Part shown: positions 1 to 5,214 of the stretch, piece after piece
Layout of the letters: each line of letters begins with the position of its first letter
Numbering within the stretch: the first letter of the stretch is position 1
Source of the DNA: CAZPHI01 sp964586425
Lineage (GTDB): Bacteria; Bacillota; Clostridia; Lachnospirales; Lachnospiraceae
Assembly: GCA_964586425.1 (NCBI GenBank)
Contig: CAZPHI010000087.1
Location: 1 to 5,214 of the forward strand
Reading direction: 5' to 3'
Length of the DNA: 5,214 nucleotides
The notes under the pieces: generated by a model
Told to the model about the DNA's origin: nothing
Database searches by the model: none
Seen by the model: only the letters and a program-made list of their open reading frames with translations
Made by a program: the position numbers and the translations under genes

Positions 1-597
1 CTTGAGATGCTTCCTATCGAATGTATCGTTCGTGGATATATTACAGGAAGTGGCTGGGAAAGCTATAAAACTACTGGTAAGGTATGTGGTATTGAACTTC
101 CAGAAGGTTTGAAAGAGTCTGATAAGTTACCTGAACCAATCTATACACCTTCAACAAAGGCTGAAATTGGTGATCATGATGAAAATATATCATTTGAGCA
201 GAGTATTGTGCATCTTGAGAAGTATTTCCCAGGTAAAGGAAAGGAATATGCTACAAAGTTACGTGATTGCACTATTGCATTATACAAGAAATGTGCAGAT
301 TATGCCTTAGAGCGTGGAATTATTATCGCTGATACAAAATTCGAATTTGGATTAGATGAGAATGGTAATATTGTAATTGGTGATGAGATGTTAACACCTG
401 ATAGCTCAAGATTCTGGCCAGCAGATGGTTATGAAGCAGGACATGGTCAGCCATCATTTGATAAACAGTTTGCAAGAGACTGGCTCAAAGCCAACAAGGA
501 TAATAACTGGACTCTTCCAGTAGAGGTTGAAGAGAAAACTATTGAGAAGTATCTTCAGGCTTATGAATTGTTAACTGGAAAACCATTAGAAGTATAA
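1..597 (+). CDS. purC: Phosphoribosylaminoimidazole-succinocarboxamide synthase (SAICAR synthetase), 5'-truncated by window edge
   Basis: This enzyme joins aspartate to CAIR with ATP to make SAICAR, a cytoplasmic step of de novo purine synthesis. The frame is open from base 1 (Leu-Glu before the first Met at 7), so that Met is internal and the true start lies left of the window. 198 codons are visible; family members of this longer type are usually near 290 residues, so about 90 N-terminal residues are missing (inference). Both family signatures are present: MLPIECIVRGYITGS at 7-51, matching the P-I-E-x-x-x-R-x3-T-G-S pattern, and IADTKFEFG at 325-351, matching D-x-K-x-E-[FI]-G. The C-terminal stretch with GDEMLTPDSSRFWP and the conserved FDKQFARDWL is also typical. 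The stop is TAA at 595-597, and a strong terminator follows 31 bases later, so purC ends its transcription unit. No frameshift or missing key residue is seen in the visible part. Confidence 0.96.
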   Translation, partial: LEMLPIECIVRGYITGSGWESYKTTGKVCGIELPEGLKESDKLPEPIYTPSTKAEIGDHDENISFEQSIVHLEKYFPGKGKEYATKLRDCTIALYKKCADYALERGIIIADTKFEFGLDENGNIVIGDEMLTPDSSRFWPADGYEAGHGQPSFDKQFARDWLKANKDNNWTLPVEVEEKTIEKYLQAYELLTGKPLEV

Positions 598-628
598 TTG
601 CTAATAATATGATATAATATAAAGATTT

Positions 629-680
629 ACTACTCTGAATAGTTGTGTATGCTCTACACGAATATTCAGAGTAGTTTTTT
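629..680 (+). terminator. Rho-independent terminator after purC
   Basis: A 13-bp perfect stem pairs 629-641 (ACTACTCTGAATA) with 663-675 (TATTCAGAGTAGT). After one G/A mismatch (642/662) the helix continues for 7 more pairs, 643-649 with 655-661 including one U-G pair, to a 5-base loop TGCTC (650-654). The right arm runs directly into six Ts (675-680). Position and shape fit the end of the purC transcript. The hairpin is longer than most terminators. The other strand has no comparable T-run, so I see no strong case for bidirectional action. Confidence 0.9.
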
Positions 681-722
681 ATGCTACAACGAAAACAATT
701 AGTAATATGTAATATTCATAAA

Positions 723-751
723 TTGATTTTATCTTGATTAAGGAATATAAT
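723..751 (+). promoter_or_regulatory. Sigma-A type promoter for the hybrid kinase gene
   Basis: TTGATT at 723-728 (4 of 6 matches to TTGACA) is separated by exactly 17 bases from a perfect TATAAT at 746-751. Transcription would begin near 757-760, giving a leader of only about 25 bases before the kinase start. It lies just after the purC terminator, as expected for a new unit. There is no obvious palindromic operator. The region is AT-rich, so chance matches to the -10 box occur, but the exact box combined with ideal spacing makes this a good candidate. Confidence 0.72.
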
Positions 752-768
752 TTAATTACTATAGCTTC

Positions 769-774
769 AGGGAG
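769..774 (+). promoter_or_regulatory. Ribosome binding site that decides the kinase start
   Basis: AGGGAG ends 2 bases before the ATG at 777 and 8 bases before the ATG at 783, in the same frame. A 2-base spacing is too short for efficient initiation, while 8 is near ideal, so 783 is the preferred start. An in-frame TAG at 762-764 rules out any start further upstream than the 777 region. Confidence 0.75.
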
Positions 775-782
775 AAATGCTT

Positions 783-3700
783 ATGCAAAAGAACGTAATT
801 ATCAGAATAATTAGGCCATTACTGGCGATATGTATATGCTTTATTTTTGTATGTGAGAATCTTAATATATATGCACAAACTTATTATTCGCAGGCTGATA
901 ATCTTCAAAAAAGTGAAAATCGTGAGACTATTAAAGTTGGCTATTTTGCATCAGATGGGTATCATATGGTGGATGAGTATGGTATCAAATCAGGATACGG
1001 ATATGATTTCCTGAAGATTGCAGAGAATTATAATAACTGGAAGTTTGAGTATGTAGGATTTGATAAGGGATGGCAGGAGATGCTTACTATGCTGTATAAT
1101 GGTGATATTGATATGCTTACATATGCACAAAAGACAGAGAAGAGGCAGGAATTATATGATTATTCTGATAGCCCAATTGGAACTTCAGCAGATGTATTGT
1201 TAATTAGAAGTAATGATACAAGATATTCAATTGGTGATCCAACTACCTACAAGAATATGACAATTGGAATTGAACGTGGAACAACTCATGAGGAATCACT
1301 TTATACATATGCTCATGACAATGATTTTGAATATACTCCTGTATATTTTGATAATAGAGAAAGTATGAAAGCTGCTTTGGATAAAGGTAGTATTGATGCT
1401 ATGATAAGCAACAGCTTTGTAATATATGATGGCGTTAAGGTACTTTCAGAGATGAACCCCATTGATTTTTATGTTATTGTTAAAAAAGGTAATACAGAGT
1501 TGATGGGTAAAATTAACAGTGCTATATCACAGATGGATTTGAATACTCCCGGATGGAGAATGGAATTAAAGAACAAGTATTTTTATTCGAATTATTCTGA
1601 TGAAATAATGTTAGACAGAGCAGAAACAGAATATCTTAACTGGCTGAATAATAACAATATAAAACTTAAGGTCGTTACTAATCCAGACCTTGCACCATAT
1701 TCATATTATGAGAATGGAAGTGCACATGGTATTGCAGCAGAGATATTTGAAGAGATAGCCAATAGAGTAGGTATTCCATATGAATATGTAGTAATGAATA
1801 CATATGAAGAGTATAACGAGTATGTAAAGAACGGTAATGCAGATATTGATCTTACATGTTTCTCAAGCTATGGTCTTGCAGAATATCACGGACTTGAATT
1901 GTCCAATTCATATATGTCAACATCTCTTGCATTATTATCAACAGGTACACATTCAGGAGATATAAGCAATATTGCTGAGATTAGGAATTTTACAAAGAAC
2001 ACAACGTATAATAGTGAATTAGCAGATAGATATCATGTTGATGAATATGACACATATGAGGAGTGTATAAAAGCAGTGCTTGATGGAGACTCAGATGCGA
2101 CATATATGTATACCTATCAGGTACAAAAGGCAGTTGAAGATGATATTAAGAATCGACTAACATATTCAATATTGCCTGAATACAATATAGACATAGCAAT
2201 AGGTGTAAAGGAATCAACAGATTACAGACTTTTGCTGCTTCTTAACAAAGGAATTACAAGTGTAAAAGGTTCATATGCACAACATGTAATTCAAAATCAA
2301 ATTGATTCTATACACAGCGATGAATCATTAATAGCATTTATATATGATTATCCATATGTATTTGTTACAATAGTGGCTGTAATGATTACAATAATTTTTA
2401 TGATTATATGTATAATTATGATTCTTAAGAATCGTAAGAAGGAACAGCAGAATGCAAGGGAATTGTCGCGTTTAATGAGATATATATGTCAGACTAATGA
2501 TAAGGTTGTTGAAATAGACCTCAATACTCATACGGGCAATGTGTTCTCTATGTCAGATACAGGTCTTAGTATGCGAATTGTTAATTATGAAAATAATGAG
2601 AATACAGATTATTTTTATGAGGAAGATTTTAATAGGCTTAAGGAAGAAGAAGGAGTAGAGAAATTCTGGGATATCTTTGATATTACGACATCCAATGTGT
2701 ATTTTGAAACTCGTACGAAGGAAGCTGAAGGAAGTTATAAGTGGTATTCGTATTCAATACAAAGAATTCCTAAGGATGAATTACATCCTAATAATATAAT
2801 TCTATTCAAAAAGGATATTAATGCAACTAAACTCGAAGAAAGCAAACAAAAGCAGCTTTTAGAGGATGCACTGTTGACTGCACAGAATGCAAGTGCCGCA
2901 AAAGGAAACTTCCTGTCAAGAATGAGTCATGAGATAAGGACTCCGTTGAATGCTGTCATTGGTTATATGGATATTGCATCAAATTCAAAGGATAATATAT
3001 CTAAGATAATGCATTGTATAGAGAATAGTGATGTAGCCGCAAAGCATCTGCTCAGTATTATTAATGATATTCTTGATATATCATCAATTGAGAATGGAAA
3101 GATGAAGATTGCCCACGAAGAGTTTGATTTGAAGAAAATGATAACAGCTATATCGACAATGTTCTTTAATCAGGCAAAAAGTAAACAGGTAGAGTTTGAA
3201 GCAGTTATTGAAGAGATTACAGAGGAATGGATTGTTGGTGACAGCCTAAGACTGAATCAGATACTTATGAATCTCTTATCTAATGCAGTAAAATTCACAC
3301 CTGAGAATGGCAAAGTGACATTATTTGTTCAACAGGTGAATATGAATGAAAAACAGATATTTATGAAGTTTGTTGTATCTGACACGGGAATAGGAATGTC
3401 TGAGGAATATAAAAAGCGTCTGTTTAAGCCATTTGAACAGGAAAATGCTACAACAGCACAAAAGTATGGTGGAACAGGATTAGGGCTTTCTATTACATAT
3501 AATTTGATTCAGATGATGAATGGCTCAGTCGAGGTACAGAGTGAATTGGGTAAAGGAACTACTTTTGTTGTTTCAATTGGTTTTGATAAAGCTGTTAATG
3601 CACATGATAAGCAGGAACAGCTTCAAGATTATTCACATGTAAGAGTGCTTATTGTTGATGATGATGAGAGCGCATGTGAATATATGAAATCATTATTTAA

Positions 3701-4445
3701 AAGATGTAAAGTTAAATGTGATGTTGTACAAAGTGGAACTGCAGCAATTAAGCAGATAAAGAGGCGATTAGATAGTGATTATAAGTATGATATGTGCATA
3801 ATTGACTGGAATATGCCGCAGCTTAATGGTATAGAAACAGCCAAGCTTATCAAAGAAGAGTGCGATCCTAATATGCCAATTATAATTGCGACGGCCTATG
3901 ATATCACAGAGTTTGAAGATAAGTCTATGGAGTTAGGTGTAGAACGTATTATCTCAAAACCATTATTTCAATCTACAATGTTTGATTTGCTGGTTTCTAT
4001 ATATGGTAAATATAGTCCCGTTGTTGATGAAAAGAAGAGATATCTTAATCTCAAAGGGATGAAAGTATTATTAGCAGAAGATAATCCTATGAATCAGGAA
4101 ATTGCAGTGGAGATTCTTCAAAAGGCAGGATTAGAAGTTGATGCGGTTGCGGATGGTAAATCGGCTGTTGAAGCATTTACCCAAAAACCAGCTAATTCAT
4201 ATGATGCAATACTTATGGATATACAGATGCCAATAATGAATGGTTATGAAGCAACAGCAGCAATCAGACGTTCTGAGCACGCGGAGGCATCAACAATTCC
4301 AATAATAGCAATGACTGCCAATGCATTCGCAGAAGACGTTAATATGGCTTTGGCAAATGGAATGAATGGACATATATCAAAACCAGTAGATTATGATAAA
4401 TTGTACAATGTATTAAGCTCAATTATGTCGAATAAAGAAAGATAA
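783..4445 (+). CDS. BvgS-like hybrid sensor histidine kinase: two SBP_bac_3 domains, TM, PAS-like, HisKA, HATPase_c, two receivers
   Basis: A membrane sensor kinase of 1220 residues from the ATG at 783 (1222 if 777 is used; numbering here from 783). Residues 1-31 form a signal peptide with possible cleavage after IYA, and no lipobox. Extracellular SBP_bac_3 domains span about 49-267 and 293-510. A transmembrane helix at 526-548 is followed by basic KNRKK. A PAS-like region (about 560-685) and a helical linker lead to HisKA, with H-box MSHEIRTPLN and phospho-acceptor His716. HATPase_c has N-box Asn834, G1 DTGIG at 867, F-box 880-884 and G2 GGTGLGL at 896. Receiver 1 (about 953-1070) has acidic D959/D960, phospho-Asp1008, Thr1037 and Lys1059. 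Receiver 2 (about 1094-1215) has E1099/D1100, phospho-Asp1146, Thr1178 and Lys1200. All catalytic motifs look intact, so phosphorylation should work. There is no HPt or DNA-binding domain, so the relay must pass to a separate protein. The ligand is not identifiable. It has its own promoter and is probably cotranscribed with the next gene. Confidence 0.93.
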   Translation: MQKNVIIRIIRPLLAICICFIFVCENLNIYAQTYYSQADNLQKSENRETIKVGYFASDGYHMVDEYGIKSGYGYDFLKIAENYNNWKFEYVGFDKGWQEMLTMLYNGDIDMLTYAQKTEKRQELYDYSDSPIGTSADVLLIRSNDTRYSIGDPTTYKNMTIGIERGTTHEESLYTYAHDNDFEYTPVYFDNRESMKAALDKGSIDAMISNSFVIYDGVKVLSEMNPIDFYVIVKKGNTELMGKINSAISQMDLNTPGWRMELKNKYFYSNYSDEIMLDRAETEYLNWLNNNNIKLKVVTNPDLAPYSYYENGSAHGIAAEIFEEIANRVGIPYEYVVMNTYEEYNEYVKNGNADIDLTCFSSYGLAEYHGLELSNSYMSTSLALLSTGTHSGDISNIAEIRNFTKNTTYNSELADRYHVDEYDTYEECIKAVLDGDSDATYMYTYQVQKAVEDDIKNRLTYSILPEYNIDIAIGVKESTDYRLLLLLNKGITSVKGSYAQHVIQNQIDSIHSDESLIAFIYDYPYVFVTIVAVMITIIFMIICIIMILKNRKKEQQNARELSRLMRYICQTNDKVVEIDLNTHTGNVFSMSDTGLSMRIVNYENNENTDYFYEEDFNRLKEEEGVEKFWDIFDITTSNVYFETRTKEAEGSYKWYSYSIQRIPKDELHPNNIILFKKDINATKLEESKQKQLLEDALLTAQNASAAKGNFLSRMSHEIRTPLNAVIGYMDIASNSKDNISKIMHCIENSDVAAKHLLSIINDILDISSIENGKMKIAHEEFDLKKMITAISTMFFNQAKSKQVEFEAVIEEITEEWIVGDSLRLNQILMNLLSNAVKFTPENGKVTLFVQQVNMNEKQIFMKFVVSDTGIGMSEEYKKRLFKPFEQENATTAQKYGGTGLGLSITYNLIQMMNGSVEVQSELGKGTTFVVSIGFDKAVNAHDKQEQLQDYSHVRVLIVDDDESACEYMKSLFKRCKVKCDVVQSGTAAIKQIKRRLDSDYKYDMCIIDWNMPQLNGIETAKLIKEECDPNMPIIIATAYDITEFEDKSMELGVERIISKPLFQSTMFDLLVSIYGKYSPVVDEKKRYLNLKGMKVLLAEDNPMNQEIAVEILQKAGLEVDAVADGKSAVEAFTQKPANSYDAILMDIQMPIMNGYEATAAIRRSEHAEASTIPIIAMTANAFAEDVNMALANGMNGHISKPVDYDKLYNVLSSIMSNKER

Positions 4446-4470
4446 TATAATAAATTCAACTATAGATATT

Positions 4471-4479
4471 AAGGTAAGG
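4471..4479 (+). promoter_or_regulatory. Ribosome binding site of the downstream sensor gene
   Basis: AAGGTAAGG lies in the 42-base gap after the kinase stop; its last AAGG (4476-4479) is 8 bases from the ATG at 4488. An in-frame TAA at 4482-4484, two codons before the ATG, fixes that start. The gap holds no hairpin with a T-run and no convincing promoter, which supports cotranscription with the kinase gene. Confidence 0.7.
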
Positions 4480-4487
4480 TATAACTG

Positions 4488-5214
4488 ATGAAAAGTGTTA
4501 AAATAGCAAAGAAAATATTAGCATATATAGTGCTTATATTATGCATTACCAATACATGTATTCGATGTGATGATGCATATGCTGAAAGTCAGACGCAGCA
4601 AAAATCGAAAAGAGTGCTCTATTTAAGTTCATATTCATATTCATGGACTACAGTACCAGATCAGATTGAAGGAATACAGGAAGTGCTGGATAACAACTAT
4701 ATAATCAATTATGAATTTATGGATACAAAGAACAATTATTATAGTGATAATTATAAAGAATTCTATGAATTTTTAAGCTATAAGCTTGAAAAGAGGGAAT
4801 TGTATGATGCGGTTATTGCAGCAGACGATGCAGCACTTAATTTTGTTATGCTTTATAAGAATGTTTTATTTCAAGATATTCCAATTGTATTCTTAGGTAT
4901 TGATAACATAGAAGTAGCCAAGGAGGCTGCAAAGGACCCATATATTACAGGAGTTGCCGAACAGGCCGATTATAAAACCAGTCTAGAACTTGCTAAAAAG
5001 ATATATCCAAAGGCACAAAATCTTGTATTTATTCTTGATAATGCCGAGAATGGTATAGGTATACAGAAACAACTTGATGCGGATAAAGAATTGTTTGACG
5101 AATATAATGTTACATATATTAATTCTTCGAATTATACTAAAAAATTGCTCTGCAAGAAGATAAGTGAATTAACAGAGAATGATATTGTATTCTGTCTTTC
5201 GATGAGTGGAAATA
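4488..5214 (+). CDS. Exported ABC_sub_bind-type periplasmic binding domain protein, 3'-truncated; possibly a second sensor kinase
   Basis: The frame stays open from ATG 4488 to the window edge (242 complete codons), so the gene is cut at its 3' end. Residues 1-32 form a signal peptide: basic MKSVKIAKK, a hydrophobic core and a plausible cleavage after AYA. No cysteine sits in a lipobox, so it is not a typical lipoprotein. From about residue 42 the sequence RVLYLSSYSYSWTTVPDQI, later YDAVIAADDAALNF, IPIVFLGID and YITGVAEQADY resembles the ABC_sub_bind family of periplasmic binding folds (ABC transporter substrate-binding proteins). In Clostridia this fold occurs both in free transporter-binding proteins and as the N-terminal sensor of hybrid histidine kinases. 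The lack of a lipobox and the position 42 bases behind a hybrid kinase favour a second sensor kinase or a partner sensor (inference). The deciding C-terminal part is outside the window, and the ligand is unknown. Confidence 0.82.
   Translation, partial: MKSVKIAKKILAYIVLILCITNTCIRCDDAYAESQTQQKSKRVLYLSSYSYSWTTVPDQIEGIQEVLDNNYIINYEFMDTKNNYYSDNYKEFYEFLSYKLEKRELYDAVIAADDAALNFVMLYKNVLFQDIPIVFLGIDNIEVAKEAAKDPYITGVAEQADYKTSLELAKKIYPKAQNLVFILDNAENGIGIQKQLDADKELFDEYNVTYINSSNYTKKLLCKKISELTENDIVFCLSMSGN

Noticed and set aside
7..9. ATG at 7 as the start of purC
   Set aside because: The frame is open to base 1, and the Met lies inside a conserved internal PurC signature, so the gene begins left of the window.
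598..776. Riboswitch or other structured leader before the kinase gene
   Set aside because: Apart from the terminator hairpin directly after purC I see no conserved riboswitch-like elements, and the predicted promoter leaves a leader of only about 25 bases.
4455..4485. Possible promoter between the kinase and the downstream gene (TTCAAC at 4455-4460 and TATAAC at 4480-4485)
   Set aside because: The spacer would be 19 bases and the predicted start would fall inside the downstream coding region past its ATG, so it cannot drive that gene.
4530..4570. Lipoprotein signal in the downstream protein (Cys19, Cys24 or Cys27)
   Set aside because: None of the cysteines is preceded by the small residue and Leu pattern of a lipobox; cleavage after AYA by signal peptidase I fits better.
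4628..4647. Short tandem repeat of TCATAT in the downstream gene
   Set aside because: It encodes the SYSYSW stretch, which fits the ABC_sub_bind-like N-terminal motif, and it has only two full copies; it is ordinary coding sequence.

Overview
This AT-rich window (roughly one-third GC by eye) looks like part of a low-GC Gram-positive chromosome. A member of the Lachnospiraceae (Clostridia) is most likely. The basis is the PurC sequence type, the style of the large hybrid sensor kinase with solute-binding-protein domains, and AGGGAG/AAGG-type ribosome binding sites. A genus such as Lachnospira or Agathobacter is possible, but that is recall and not proof. All recognisable genes are on the + strand.

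Layout. Bases 1-597 are the 3' part of purC (SAICAR synthetase, de novo purine synthesis), cut by the left window edge. A long intrinsic terminator hairpin (629-680) closes that unit. A good sigma-A type promoter (-35 at 723-728, -10 at 746-751, 17-nt spacer) and a Shine-Dalgarno site at 769-774 then start a second unit. Its first gene (783-4445) encodes a very large membrane-bound hybrid histidine kinase. The order is signal peptide, two tandem periplasmic-binding-protein (SBP_bac_3, Venus-flytrap) domains, one transmembrane helix, a PAS-like cytoplasmic region, HisKA, HATPase_c and two receiver domains. After only 42 bases with no terminator comes a third gene (4488 to beyond the right edge). 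It encodes a secreted or membrane-anchored protein with an ABC_sub_bind-type periplasmic binding fold, and may be the sensor half of a second kinase.

How they fit together. purC is a housekeeping gene insulated by its terminator. The two downstream genes look like one sensory operon in which extracellular binding folds detect small molecules and feed a phosphorelay. The kinase resembles BvgS/EvgS in order of domains, but it ends in two receivers with no HPt and no DNA-binding domain, so its output partner must be encoded elsewhere. Both Venus-flytrap domains seem to lack parts of the classical amino-acid-binding residue set, so the ligand cannot be read from the sequence. I see no CRISPR array, mobile element, tRNA or rRNA.
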